Assembly: GCA_013348725.1 (NCBI GenBank)
Contig: CP054689.1
Location: 1,538,501 to 1,602,500 of the forward strand
Length of the DNA: 64,000 bases
Reading direction: 5' to 3'
Origin: Ectothiorhodospiraceae bacterium 2226
GTDB lineage: Bacteria > Pseudomonadota > Gammaproteobacteria > GCA-013348725
Shown: one piece after another, positions 41,685 to 50,166 of the stretch
Position numbering within the stretch: position 1 is the stretch's first letter
Layout of the letters: each line of letters opens with the position of its first letter
Position numbers and translations under genes: made by a program
Notes under the pieces: model-generated
The model's input: only the letters and a program-made list of their open reading frames with translations
Told to the model about the DNA's origin: nothing
Database searches by the model: none

Positions 41685-42109
41685 TGGACGAGCAGACCTA
41701 TAAGGCGCTGCCCATCGGCGAGCGCCTGGAGCTCGCGCTGTCGGAGGACCTGCCGCGCGCGGTGCGCCCTTTCATGGTGCGCGAGCAGTGGATGCACGTG
41801 AAGTGCTATTTCGCGCGCCGCATGGACCTCACGGGCGCGGAAGTGGCGGCGCTGCTCGAAGACGACGATTACGTCATCCGCCTGTGCATCGCCAAGCGGG
41901 AGGACCTGACCCCCGAACAGATCGAGCGCTGCGTGAGCGACCGCGAGCCGAACGTACGCTATGCGGTAGCACGCAATCGGCGCCTGGCGGACGAGCAGCG
42001 CGCGCGCCTGTTGCAGGACGAAGATCCGCTGGTGCGCCGTGCGGCGCAAAAAGGCCCGCGCGCGGTGCGCACCCGGCGGCGCCCGGGGCAGGTAGAAGTG
42101 ATACGCTGA
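41684..42109 (+). CDS. LRV (leucine-rich repeat variant)-type small protein
   Basis: The 141-residue protein starts at an ATG sharing one base with the ubiD stop. Its middle consists of three to four about 24-residue helical repeats of the LRV type (EDDDYVIRLCIAKREDLTPEQI, SDREPNVRYAVARNRRL, QDEDPLVRRAAQKGP), preceded by a helical segment. LRV/HEAT-like repeats bind proteins or nucleic acids. A four-Cys cluster domain found in one known LRV protein is not seen. Tight coupling suggests a role with UbiD or the ubiquinone complex, but that is inference. Confidence 0.75.
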   Translation: MDEQTYKALPIGERLELALSEDLPRAVRPFMVREQWMHVKCYFARRMDLTGAEVAALLEDDDYVIRLCIAKREDLTPEQIERCVSDREPNVRYAVARNRRLADEQRARLLQDEDPLVRRAAQKGPRAVRTRRRPGQVEVIR

Positions 42110-42141
42110 TGCGTGCGAACGCTCGCGCACGCAACAGTTTT
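42110..42141 (+). terminator. Possible terminator after the LRV gene
   Basis: An eight-base-pair stem TGCGTGCG / CGCACGCA (42110-42117 and 42126-42133) starts at the LRV gene stop and is followed by ACAG and TTTT. The T-run is short, so termination may be weak. Confidence 0.45.
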
Positions 42142-42199
42142 CGCGACAGCGGTCGCTATGGGCTACGCAACCTTTTTCCACCCTAAGGAGAATAACGAT

Positions 42200-42628
42200 A
42201 TGGCCGACAATCCTTCCGCTCTGGTTCAAGCCGCCGAACGCGATGTGCAGCGTGCTCACGAGGCTTGGGCCAAGGCCCTCGATCGCGCCTTGACGGCGAG
42301 CAACAAGGCCGTGGACGCGGCGAAGAAGAAGACCGCCGCGGCGCAGTCGAAGGCCGCGAAGGCGCTGGAGCGCTCGCGCAGTGCGAAGGGGCCGGCGGCC
42401 AAGACCAAGGCCGTCGAGGCGCGCCGCGTGGCACTGGCCGACAAGCAGAGCGCGACGGAGGCGCTGCGCGCCGCGCAGGAAGAGCAGGCGCAGGTGAAGG
42501 CGGCGCAGAAGAAGTTCAAGCTGGTGGACAGCGGTCTGTCCAAGCTGCAGAAGGCGGCCGAGAAGGCCGTGGCCAAGAAAAAGACCGTGCGCCGCCGCGC
42601 CAAGCGCAAGGCCAAGTCGGGCGGCTGA
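42200..42628 (+). CDS. Lys/Ala-rich AlgP-like (histone H1-like) protein
   Basis: The 142-residue protein is nearly all Ala, Lys, Gln, Arg and Glu in heptad-like helices, and ends in a strongly basic tail (KKKTVRRRAKRKAKSGG). It resembles the AlgP/histone-like family, which may bind DNA non-specifically. The ATG at 42200 has a TAAGGAG site 9 bp upstream. No enzyme motif or signal peptide is present. A coiled-coil structural protein is the alternative. Confidence 0.72.
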   Translation: MADNPSALVQAAERDVQRAHEAWAKALDRALTASNKAVDAAKKKTAAAQSKAAKALERSRSAKGPAAKTKAVEARRVALADKQSATEALRAAQEEQAQVKAAQKKFKLVDSGLSKLQKAAEKAVAKKKTVRRRAKRKAKSGG

Positions 42629-42633
42629 GCTTT

Positions 42634-42662
42634 GCCTCCCGCCGGCGCCGCTGGCGGGAGGC
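42634..42662 (+). terminator. Strong hairpin after the AlgP-like gene
   Basis: A perfect ten-base-pair stem GCCTCCCGCC / GGCGGGAGGC with a nine-base loop begins 5 bp after the stop codon. No T-run follows, so it may protect the 3' end or assist Rho-independent termination only weakly. Confidence 0.5.
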
Positions 42663-42671
42663 TCTGCGCTG

Positions 42672-42783
42672 CTCCCGGCACAGGGCTGTGCCTCCGAGAG
42701 CGACGGCCGCTAGGTGTCGCCCTTGAGGATCGAAACCCGCCGTGCGCGACGCGTGGTTCGCGAAAGTCAGGGGTGGTTTACTC
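42672..42783 (-). repeat. Diverged copy of the dispersed hairpin repeat (copy G)
   Basis: On the minus strand this region reads ACCACGCGTCGCG, then CGGCCGTCG and finally GGCACAGCCCTGTGCC, in the same order as the second half of the tandem copies near 56.1 kb. The GGCACA/TGTGCC hairpin is intact, while the GGTCTGA end is not recognisable. It lies between the AlgP-like gene and the convergent epimerase gene and touches its stop codon. Confidence 0.42.
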
Positions 42784-43623
42784 AGGAGTTAGCCGTCGCA
42801 GCCCCTCGGCGAGCGAGGGATAGGCGAGTCGCACCCCCAACACGTCGTGAAGCCTGCGGTTGCACAAGCGCCGCGATTCGCGCAGGTACTCGCGCCGCGC
42901 GGGTGAGGCCTGCGCGAGCGCCTCGGCAAGAGAGATCTGCGGCGGGCGGGGCAGGCCGAGGCGGTCGGCCACCGCGTCGAGGTATTCGGGCAGCGTGCCG
43001 GGGTGGTCGTCGCTGACGTTGTAGATCCCGGGCGGAGCGTCCGCGGCGGCCATGCACGCCGTCGCCAGATCGTCGGCGTGGATGCGGTTGGTCCACGGCG
43101 CCTCGGCCGCGCGGACCACCGGTTCGCCGCGCTGCAGACGGCCGATCGGCAGGCGCCCCGGCCCGTAAATGGCGCTGACGCGCAACACGGTCAGCGGCAC
43201 GTCATGCCTGCGCGCCCACGCTTCACACGCATGTTCGGCATCCAGCCGGCGGCGGCCGCGATCGGTGGCCGGTGCCGGTGAGCGGGACTCGTCCACCCAG
43301 GCGCCGCCGCAATCCCCGTAAACCCCCGAGGTGCCGAGGTACACCAGGCGCGTCGCCCGGCCTTCGGCGGCGGCCAGCCAGCGGCGCAGGCGCGTGTCGA
43401 CGGTGCCCTGCGGCGGCGGCGGCGCGAAGTAGTACACCAAGCGGCCCGCCACGCGGTGCGGCGCGAGCGGCGCGTCGAGATCCACCGCCCGCCAGTCGAG
43501 ATCGGCGGCGTTCTGCGCGTCAGGGCGGCGCGTCAGCGCCGTAACCGGCACGCCCCGCTGGCGCCACAGCGCGCCCACGCGGCGTCCGATGTCGCCGCAG
43601 CCCACGATTAGCACAGGTACCAT
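42778..43623 (-). CDS. NAD-dependent epimerase/dehydratase-like SDR protein
   Basis: The 281-residue Rossmann protein begins MVPVLIVGCGDIGRRVG (nucleotide loop) and contains VYLGTSGVYGDCGGAWVDE (YGD in place of the YxxxK tyrosine segment), RVSAIYGPGRLPI and IYNVSDDHPGT, which mark an atypical extended SDR of the YeeZ type. The substrate is unknown. It is transcribed convergently to the AlgP-like gene and divergent from the oxidoreductase gene. Confidence 0.86.
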   Translation of the reverse strand: MVPVLIVGCGDIGRRVGALWRQRGVPVTALTRRPDAQNAADLDWRAVDLDAPLAPHRVAGRLVYYFAPPPPQGTVDTRLRRWLAAAEGRATRLVYLGTSGVYGDCGGAWVDESRSPAPATDRGRRRLDAEHACEAWARRHDVPLTVLRVSAIYGPGRLPIGRLQRGEPVVRAAEAPWTNRIHADDLATACMAAADAPPGIYNVSDDHPGTLPEYLDAVADRLGLPRPPQISLAEALAQASPARREYLRESRRLCNRRLHDVLGVRLAYPSLAEGLRRLTPE

Positions 43624-43671
43624 GCGGTTTTCCTGCCGTACCGGATGCGCGATAATACAAAGCTTTTGGAA

Positions 43672-43816
43672 GGTCTACGTAAGTCTAGGCTGGATCTTTC
43701 AGGCCACGCGTAGCGCAAAGCGCGGTTTTTGCTTTGCTCGTCATCAACGGCTTGGGGCCATTGATGACGGCGGCACGGCCCTGTGCCGCAGGAACCCTGA
43801 TTTGATCAGGGCTTCC
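43672..43816 (+). repeat. Full-length dispersed hairpin repeat (copy E)
   Basis: The 145 bp element has a GGTCT...CAGGCC first hairpin with the shared GGCTGGATCTTTCAGGCC block, TCATCAA-CGG / CC-TTGATGA (43741-43767), CGGCAC / GTGCCG (43771-43789) and CCCTGA / TCAGGG (43795-43811), ending GCTTCC. Modules and length match copy D at 27543-27687. It lies just upstream of the oxidoreductase gene, 25 bp from its start, so it would be part of the 5' leader. Confidence 0.8.
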
Positions 43817-43840
43817 TTTTCTCACTTTCCCGGAAGGCGC

Positions 43841-44854
43841 ATGAGTTTCAAAGTCCGAATCGAGCCGAGCGGCCACGAATTTCGCGTCGAAGACGACGAG
43901 TCTATCCTCGAGGCCGCCTTGCGACAGGGGTTCGCGTTTCCCTACGGCTGCCGTAACGGCGCCTGCGGCTCGTGCAAGGGCAAGGTGCTCGAGGGCGGTG
44001 TGGACTACGGCGGCGAGCTGCCCCCCGCGCTCAGCGCGGCCGAGGCTGAGGCCGGCCAGGCCCTGTTCTGCCAGGCCCATGCGCTGGGCGATGTCACCAT
44101 CGAGGTGCGCGAGATCGGCGCCGCCAAGGACATCCCCATCAAGACCATGCCGTGCCGGGTCGCCAAGCTCGAGCGCCTGGCCGACGACGTGATGGCGGTG
44201 TACCTGAAGCTGCCGATGAACGAGCGCCTGCAGTATCTCGCCGGGCAGTACCTCGACATCCTGCTGCGCGACGGGCGCCGGCGCAGTTTCTCCATCGCCA
44301 ATGCGCCGCACGACGACGAGTTCATCGAGCTGCACATCAAGCACATCGAGGGCGGGCGCTTCACGCACGAGGTCTTCTCGAGCATGAAGGAGAAGCAGAT
44401 CCTGCGTATCGAGGGCCCGCTGGGCAATTTCTACCTGCGCGAGGACTCCAACCGGCCGATCATCTTGATGGCGGGCGGTACCGGCTTCGGGCCGATCAAG
44501 GCCATCGTCGAGCACGCCATCGCCGAGGGGCTCACGCGGCCCATGCACCTCTATTGGGGCGCGCGTACCCGCCAGGGCTTGTACATGGACGCGCTGGTGC
44601 GGCGCTGGACCGAGGAGCACCCGCACATCGAGTACGTGCCGGTGCTCTCCGCGCCGTTGGCGGACGATCACTGGGACGGCCGCACCGGCTACGTGCAGGA
44701 CAAGGTCATGGAGGATTTCGAGGATCTGTCCGCTTACGAGCTGTATGCCAGCGGACCGCCGCGCATGGTCTACGAGGGGCGCGACCTACTGATGACCAAG
44801 GGCGCCGATCCCGAGCACTACTATTCCGACGCCTTCGAGTTCGCCAAGGACTGA
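43841..44854 (+). CDS. Ferredoxin-fused FAD/NAD(P)H oxidoreductase (CDP-6-deoxy-glucoseen reductase-like)
   Basis: The 337-residue protein has an N-terminal plant-type [2Fe-2S] domain (CRNGACGSCKGKV plus the fourth Cys in FCQAH), then an FAD domain (RRRSFSIANAP) and an NAD(P)H domain (LMAGGTGFGPIKAIVEHA), i.e. a class IB-type reductase passing electrons from NAD(P)H to a partner. Annotated relatives are called CDP-6-deoxy-delta-3,4-glucoseen reductase and often sit near ubiD in gammaproteobacteria. The real partner is unknown; a ubiquinone hydroxylation or decarboxylase partner is possible. Its 3' end overlaps hemY tail-to-tail by 34 bp. Confidence 0.88.
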   Translation: MSFKVRIEPSGHEFRVEDDESILEAALRQGFAFPYGCRNGACGSCKGKVLEGGVDYGGELPPALSAAEAEAGQALFCQAHALGDVTIEVREIGAAKDIPIKTMPCRVAKLERLADDVMAVYLKLPMNERLQYLAGQYLDILLRDGRRRSFSIANAPHDDEFIELHIKHIEGGRFTHEVFSSMKEKQILRIEGPLGNFYLREDSNRPIILMAGGTGFGPIKAIVEHAIAEGLTRPMHLYWGARTRQGLYMDALVRRWTEEHPHIEYVPVLSAPLADDHWDGRTGYVQDKVMEDFEDLSAYELYASGPPRMVYEGRDLLMTKGADPEHYYSDAFEFAKD

Positions 44855-46128
44855 CGGCCGCCTTCGACCTCCGGGGTCACCGCATCCAGCGTCGCGTCCG
44901 CGCGCTGGATGCGCTCCGGCGCAAGCTCCAGCACCGACCCCTCCAGCACCGCGCTCGCCGCGCCGAGCCCGTCGCGGAAATGTGCGCGCGCCTCGTCCGG
45001 CCGCCCGAGCTGCTCCAGCAGCCGCCCCAGCAGGTAGTGCACCTCGGGCCGCGGCCCCGCCCGTAGGCTGGACTCGAGGTAGTGCTGCGCCTTGCCCCAT
45101 AACCCCGCGCGCAGCGCGATGCGCGCCGCGCTCAGTAGCAGGGCGGGCTGCCCGGGATGCTCCTTGAGCCAACGCTCGGCCTGCGCGAGCTGGGCATCCG
45201 GCTCCGGCCCCGGGATCAGGCCATAAAGCTGCACCAGGCGCGAGCTCCACTGGCGGCGCAGGGCGTCGCGCACCATCTGTTCGGCGGCGCGCGGCTCGTC
45301 CAGCCCAACCAGATGCCGGGCATAGGCGTAGACCATCGCCTCCTGGTAGCGCAGCTCGCGCGGGATCTGGTCCCAGGCGGCCATCAGCTGCTGCCGCTCG
45401 CCGCTGCGGCCGGCGTGCCCGAGCCGCTCCAGGTGCGCGTGCAGCGCCAATTGCTCGGCCTGTTCGGCGCTCACCACCTTGCGCTTGCGCAGCTCCGGCA
45501 GCAGCGCCACCAGCTCGTCCCAGTCCCGCAGGCGCTCGTAGAGCTGCATCAGCAGGTACAGCACATAGGGGTGGCGCGGCGTCATGGAGCGCAGGTGCTG
45601 CAAGGTGGCCAGTGCCTGCTCGAACTGGCCGTGGGCGAGTTGCAGCTCGGCCTGGGTGAGTTCGACCGCCACGTCGGCGGCGGGCATGCTCTGGTGGGCA
45701 AGCAGCAGATAGCGGTCGCGCGCGTCGTGGGCGTGGCGCTTTTGCGCGGCGCGGGCGGCGGACAGGTAGTTGAACAGTGGGTTGTCGCTGTCGGCGACGT
45801 GTTTGAGCAGGTACTTCTCGGCGGCCTCCCAATGCCCCTCGGCGAGCGCGATCAGGCCGCGGTTGGAGCTGGCGCGGGCGCGTTTGACGCGGCGTGCGCG
45901 CCGCCACTCGTAGGCGCGGCGGCGTAGCTGCGCGGTACCGCGCAGGCCGGCGAGCAGCCCGTAGACGAGCGCGAACAGCACGAGCAGCATCACCACCGCG
46001 AGGGCGAGGGAGGTCTCCACCGACCAGTCCCGGTAGGCGATCAGCAGGTAGCCCGGGTCGCGGTGGGCGATCAGCGCCAGCACCACGGCGCCGACCAGGA
46101 CGGCGAGCAGCAGGGCGAGCTTCTTCAT
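44821..46128 (-). CDS. hemY: HemY TPR-repeat inner-membrane protein
   Basis: The 435-residue protein has two N-terminal membrane helices (about residues 3-22 and 40-62) and then TPR-like helical repeats (RGLIALAEGHWEAAEKYLLKHV, ELTQAELQLAHGQFEQALATLQ). It belongs to the proteobacterial HemY family of the hemCDXY cluster, whose role is not established; it is unrelated to protoporphyrinogen oxidase HemY of Bacillus. The ATG at 46128 overlaps the hemX stop by four bases. The frame remains open upstream within hemX but is not coding. Confidence 0.9.
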   Translation of the reverse strand: MKKLALLLAVLVGAVVLALIAHRDPGYLLIAYRDWSVETSLALAVVMLLVLFALVYGLLAGLRGTAQLRRRAYEWRRARRVKRARASSNRGLIALAEGHWEAAEKYLLKHVADSDNPLFNYLSAARAAQKRHAHDARDRYLLLAHQSMPAADVAVELTQAELQLAHGQFEQALATLQHLRSMTPRHPYVLYLLMQLYERLRDWDELVALLPELRKRKVVSAEQAEQLALHAHLERLGHAGRSGERQQLMAAWDQIPRELRYQEAMVYAYARHLVGLDEPRAAEQMVRDALRRQWSSRLVQLYGLIPGPEPDAQLAQAERWLKEHPGQPALLLSAARIALRAGLWGKAQHYLESSLRAGPRPEVHYLLGRLLEQLGRPDEARAHFRDGLGAASAVLEGSVLELAPERIQRADATLDAVTPEVEGGRQSLANSKASE

Positions 46129-47714
46129 GCGCCGCGGTCCTCGCGCTCCAGCCGCGCGCGCAGATTGCGCAGGGCCTCGACCGAGGCGGCCAGTTCCGGC
46201 AGTTCGGCGCGCACGTCGAGCGCGGCGAGTTCGGCCAGCGCCTCGCGCGCCGCGCGCACCGGGTCGCTGTCGGCGAAGTGCTGCTCCAGCCAGATCTGCG
46301 CTTCCTCGAGCGTGCGCCGGTAGGTCTCCCCGTCGTTCATCAGCAGGGCCAGCCGGGCCTGCTGCAGCTTGAGCTGCAGGTTCTGGCGCAGGAAGTAGTG
46401 CTGCTCGGGCGGCAGCAGCGGCTCCACCGCCTCGCCGCCGCGGCGCACCACCACCAGGGCGCGCAGGTCGTCCCACACGGCCTCCAGCAGCGCGCGCCAG
46501 TCGCGCCAGTCGACGGCGTCGCGCGCGGGGCGCTCGCCCGTGGCGGTCGGTCGGCCGGGGATCTCGGCGCGTTCCACCGGCAGCTCGTCGGTCTGCCCCG
46601 CGAGGGCGGTCAGGCGCAGTGCGATGCCCTCGCGGTCCACGCGCGGCACTTGGCGCAGTGCGGCCAGGTCGGCCGCCAGCGCCTCACGCGCACTGTGCAG
46701 CCGCGGGTCGTCCACCTCGGCCAGGCGCTCGTCGGCCAGGCGCAGGGCAGTGACGGCGGCGTTCACGTCGCGGGCGAGCAGCAGCCGCTCGTTGGCAGCG
46801 GTGGCAAGCGATAAGGCTTCCGACACGGCGCGCCGGGTGCGCGCCGCCGCCATGGGCCGGGCGGCCTCCTCCAGCGCGGCGCGTAGGCGGCGCTGATCCT
46901 CTTGTACCGACTGCAGGGCGGCGTTCAGCTGCTCGCGGTCGTCCTCGACGAGCGCGCGTTGCTCGGCCAGGGCCCCGGCGAGCCGGCGCCGCTCCTCGGC
47001 GGCCTCTTGGTCGCTCTGTTGTAGCGCGGCGAGGGCCTGCTCCAGCCCCTGTTCCAAGGTCTCCAGGCGCTCGGCCTCGAGCCGGTCGGCCGCAGTCAGC
47101 TCTTGGCGTAGCGCGCCGACCTCGCGCTGGACCTCGGTGCGCGCCGCCGCGTTGCGCGCCTCGGCCTGATCCAGGGCGAACCAGAGATAGGCCGCGGCGG
47201 CCAGCGCGAGCAGGGCGATCAGGATTGCCAGCGCGGCCAAGGCGGCCGCGCCGCGGCCGCCTTGGCCGCGCGGAGGTTCGCCGCCGCCCTTAGGGGCGAC
47301 CGGCGGTTGCCCGGGCGGTGCCGGCTCGGGCTCGGGATCCTGCTTCGGGTCCTCGTGCGGGACATCGCCGGGCGGCGGCGGGGATGCCGGCGCCGCCGCG
47401 CTCGAGGGGGGCTCATCTGGCGCGCGTGGCGGTGCGGCGCTTACGGGTTCGCCGTCCCGTGCGACCAGGCCGGGGGCGACGGGCGCCTCGGGCGCGGGGT
47501 TACGCAAAGCGCCGCCATCGTCCGCGGGCGCGGCGGGTTCGGTGGGTGGGGTCTCGGCCGGCGCGGGTGTCTTGCTGCCCGCCGGCGGTGCTGGCTCGGG
47601 CGGCGGACCGGCGGGGCGGTCCGCGCCTTCCTCGGCGCCCGGTGTCCGTGTTTGGGTCGACTTGCGGGGTCTGCGTCCCCGTCCCCCCTTGGTTACGTCC
47701 TTTTCTTGTGCCAC
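46125..47714 (-). CDS. hemX: HemX-family membrane protein
   Basis: The 529-residue protein has a 150-residue cytoplasmic N-terminus rich in Pro, Ala and Glu, one membrane helix (about residues 155-179), a periplasmic coiled coil (180-290) and a C-terminal domain with VEPLLPPEQHYFLRQNLQLKLQQ (family signature). Once called uroporphyrinogen III methyltransferase, it lacks any such motif. Start is GTG at 47714, overlapping hemD by 22 bp. It lies between hemD and hemY, as in other gammaproteobacteria. Confidence 0.9.
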   Translation of the reverse strand: MAQEKDVTKGGRGRRPRKSTQTRTPGAEEGADRPAGPPPEPAPPAGSKTPAPAETPPTEPAAPADDGGALRNPAPEAPVAPGLVARDGEPVSAAPPRAPDEPPSSAAAPASPPPPGDVPHEDPKQDPEPEPAPPGQPPVAPKGGGEPPRGQGGRGAAALAALAILIALLALAAAAYLWFALDQAEARNAAARTEVQREVGALRQELTAADRLEAERLETLEQGLEQALAALQQSDQEAAEERRRLAGALAEQRALVEDDREQLNAALQSVQEDQRRLRAALEEAARPMAAARTRRAVSEALSLATAANERLLLARDVNAAVTALRLADERLAEVDDPRLHSAREALAADLAALRQVPRVDREGIALRLTALAGQTDELPVERAEIPGRPTATGERPARDAVDWRDWRALLEAVWDDLRALVVVRRGGEAVEPLLPPEQHYFLRQNLQLKLQQARLALLMNDGETYRRTLEEAQIWLEQHFADSDPVRAAREALAELAALDVRAELPELAASVEALRNLRARLEREDRGA

Positions 47715-48490
47715 TGCCTTATCGCCTCCACGATCGCCGCGTCGCTGGCTTCGGCCGCCACCACCGGCGGCTCCTTGAACCCGAGTTCCTCGGCGAGTTG
47801 CGCCATGCGCTCGTGTACCACCACCAGCGGCGTCTTGCGTAGCCAGTGCTGGCCGAGCTTGCCCACCATGTCAAAGAGGTTGCGGAGCCCCTCTCCGCTG
47901 GTCACCGCGATGATGTCCACCTCGCCGCGCGCCCAGGCGCGCAGCAGGACGTCGACATCCGCGCGCGGCCGACCGCGCCGGTAGGCTTCAGCATAGTCAA
48001 CCTGCGCGCCTCGCTCCTTCAGGACGTTACCCAGGTGCTCGCGGCCGCCGCCGCCCCGAAAGATGATGATGCGCTTGCCGGCCACCTGTTGCAGCGCCGG
48101 CTGTTCGAGCAGCGCCTCGCTGTCGAACTTGCGCGGCGGGAAGATGTCGGCGTCGCGGCCGATGAAGCGGCGCAGTTCCTTGGCGCTGACCCGACCGACC
48201 GCGGCGAACTGCAGCGTGGGCGGCAGGGTGCGGCGCGCCATGATCAGGTTCATGGCCTTCACCACCGCATTGGGGCTCACGAACACGGCGATGTCGTACT
48301 CATCCAGGCGGTCGATGACCGCGAGCAGCGGCCCGCTGTCGACCGGATCCAGGATCTCCAGCACCGGGAAGCGCACCGGCAGCGCGCCCTCGGCCGTGAG
48401 CGCCGCGCACAGCGGCTCGGCCTGATGGGCCGGGCGGGTGACCAGCACGTGCAGGCCGGCCAGCGCGCCGTCGGCCTCAGTCGCGCTCAT
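47693..48490 (-). CDS. hemD: Uroporphyrinogen-III synthase
   Basis: The 265-residue enzyme closes and inverts ring D of hydroxymethylbilane to give uroporphyrinogen [41 protein letters not shown] and [12 protein letters not shown] are the scattered conserved motifs of this poorly conserved family. It overlaps hemC by 14 bp. Position between hemC and hemX supports the call. Confidence 0.93.
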   Translation of the reverse strand: MSATEADGALAGLHVLVTRPAHQAEPLCAALTAEGALPVRFPVLEILDPVDSGPLLAVIDRLDEYDIAVFVSPNAVVKAMNLIMARRTLPPTLQFAAVGRVSAKELRRFIGRDADIFPPRKFDSEALLEQPALQQVAGKRIIIFRGGGGREHLGNVLKERGAQVDYAEAYRRGRPRADVDVLLRAWARGEVDIIAVTSGEGLRNLFDMVGKLGQHWLRKTPLVVVHERMAQLAEELGFKEPPVVAAEASDAAIVEAIRQWHKKRT

Positions 48491-49409
48491 AGAGCTCTCG
48501 CAGGATGACGTCGGCGCCGCGGCCGAGCAGGTCCTCGGCGAGCACCACGCCGAGCTCCTCGGCGTCGTCGGGTCGGCCGCTGATCACCCCGCGCACCACC
48601 TCGGTGCCGTCGGGGCGACCGACCAGGCCGCGCAGCACGATGACCCCGTGCTCGAGTTCGGCATAGCCGCCGATGGGCACTTGGCAGCCGCCGTGCAGGT
48701 GCGCGTTGAGGGCCCGTTCGGCACGCACCCGCACCGCGGTCTTGGCGTCGTTCAGGGGGGCGATCAGGGTGTTGATGCGCTCATCGTCGGCGCGGCACTC
48801 GATGCCGAGCGCGCCCTGGCCGATGGCCGGCAGCAGCACCTCGGGGCCGAGGTAGGCGCGGATGCGCGCGGCCATGCCCAGGCGCGTGAGGCCGGCCGCG
48901 GCCAGCACGATGGCGTCATAATCGCCGGCGTCCAGGCGCGCCAGGCGGGTGTTGACGTTGCCGCGCAGGTCGCGCAGCTCGAGGTCGGGGCGCAGCTCGC
49001 GCAGCTGGCACTGGCGGCGTAGGCTGGAGGTGCCGACCCTGGCGCCCTGGGGCAGGGCGTCGAGGCTGTCGTAGGCGTTGGACACCAGCGCATCGCGCGG
49101 GTCCTCGCGCGCGCCGATGGCGCCGAGGTGCAGCCCCTCGGGGAGGTCCACCGGCACGTCCTTCATGGAGTGCACCGCGATGTCCGCGCGGCCCTCCAGC
49201 AACCCCTGCTCGAGCTCCTTCACGAACAGCCCCTTGCCGCCCACCTTGGCGAGCGGGGTGTCGAGGATCTTGTCGCCCTGGGTGGTCATGGTGACCAGTT
49301 CCACGGTCAGGTCCGGGTAGAGCGCGCGCAGCAGGCTGGCGACGTGCTCGGCCTGCCACAGGGCCAGCGGGCTCTTGCGGGTGGCGATGCGCAAGGTGCT
49401 GTCTTGCAT
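48477..49409 (-). CDS. hemC: Hydroxymethylbilane synthase (porphobilinogen deaminase)
   Basis: The 310-residue enzyme polymerises four porphobilinogens on a dipyrromethane cofactor, held by the Cys in [17 protein letters not shown]. Other motifs: [60 protein letters not shown] chose the ATG at 49409; the upstream ATG at 49505 would add 32 unrelated residues. It starts the hemCDXY operon. In Pseudomonas algR directly precedes hemC; here a thioredoxin-like gene on the other strand is inserted between them. Confidence 0.95.
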   Translation of the reverse strand: MQDSTLRIATRKSPLALWQAEHVASLLRALYPDLTVELVTMTTQGDKILDTPLAKVGGKGLFVKELEQGLLEGRADIAVHSMKDVPVDLPEGLHLGAIGAREDPRDALVSNAYDSLDALPQGARVGTSSLRRQCQLRELRPDLELRDLRGNVNTRLARLDAGDYDAIVLAAAGLTRLGMAARIRAYLGPEVLLPAIGQGALGIECRADDERINTLIAPLNDAKTAVRVRAERALNAHLHGGCQVPIGGYAELEHGVIVLRGLVGRPDGTEVVRGVISGRPDDAEELGVVLAEDLLGRGADVILRELYERD

Positions 49410-49597
49410 AGGGGTATAGGCTCTGTTTATGGAACGCGGCGCCGGAGCCGCTGTCCTAGACTGAAGATAAGCGCAGCTTATGGCGCCCCGCCGAACGCTG
49501 GACAACCGGCCCGGGCTGCCGGATTATCTGCCGTCGCGCCGAATGACCTGTCATGGTAACAGCTTGGTTGGGCGCGTTCATGTCGAGGAGCAGCGAA

Positions 49598-50119
49598 ATG
49601 GTGTTGAGGACATTGGTACTTGGCCTAGTGGCGGGCTTGTTCTACATGGCCTGGGCGGGCGCCGCGTCCGATCCGCGCCCGGCGCTGGTGCATGCGCACG
49701 ATCTGGTGGCCGATGCCCGTAGCGCGGCCGCCGATGACAAGCCCCTGCTGCTGATGTTCTCCTCCGAACCCTGCCCCTATTGCCGCATCGTCGAGGACGA
49801 GTTCCTGCGCCCCATGCTGATCAGCGGCGAGTACGACGACAAGGTCGTCATGCGCAAGGTGAAGCTCGACGGCTACAGCCGCATCCGCGACTTCGAGGGG
49901 CGCGAGGTGCGCGTGGACGAACTGGCCAAGAATTACGGGGTGCGCATCACCCCCACCGTGGTGATGGTGGACGCCAAGGGCCGCCAACTCGCCCCCAGCC
50001 TGGAGGGCATCGCCACGCGCGACTACTACGGCGGCGATCTGGACCGCGTCATCGACCAGGCCCTGGTCGAGGTGCGCGGCGAAGGGTCCACGCTCAGCAA
50101 GGCGCGCGCCGCGCAGTAA
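49598..50119 (+). CDS. Periplasmic thioredoxin-like protein (SoxW-like)
   Basis: The 173-residue protein has a signal peptide (about residues 1-23) and a thioredoxin fold with FSSEPCPYCRIVEDEFL (active site CPYC) and the cis-Pro segment GVRITPTVVMVDAKG. The ATG at 49598 has a GAGGAG site 7 bp upstream; starts at 49553 and 49580 would lengthen the n-region. It resembles SoxW and related periplasmic thiol reductases that maintain Sox proteins, which would fit soxYZ at 57-58 kb, but other redox partners are possible. It is inserted on the opposite strand between algR and hemC. Confidence 0.82.
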   Translation: MVLRTLVLGLVAGLFYMAWAGAASDPRPALVHAHDLVADARSAAADDKPLLLMFSSEPCPYCRIVEDEFLRPMLISGEYDDKVVMRKVKLDGYSRIRDFEGREVRVDELAKNYGVRITPTVVMVDAKGRQLAPSLEGIATRDYYGGDLDRVIDQALVEVRGEGSTLSKARAAQ

Positions 50120-50166
50120 CGGCGCGTCGGACCGGGCGCCGGCGCGCCCGGACCAGCCCACCCCTG

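Noticed and set aside
49553-49597. Earlier start of the thioredoxin-like gene
   Set aside because: The ATG at 49598 has the better ribosome-binding site and a normal signal peptide; the extension adds an atypical n-region.
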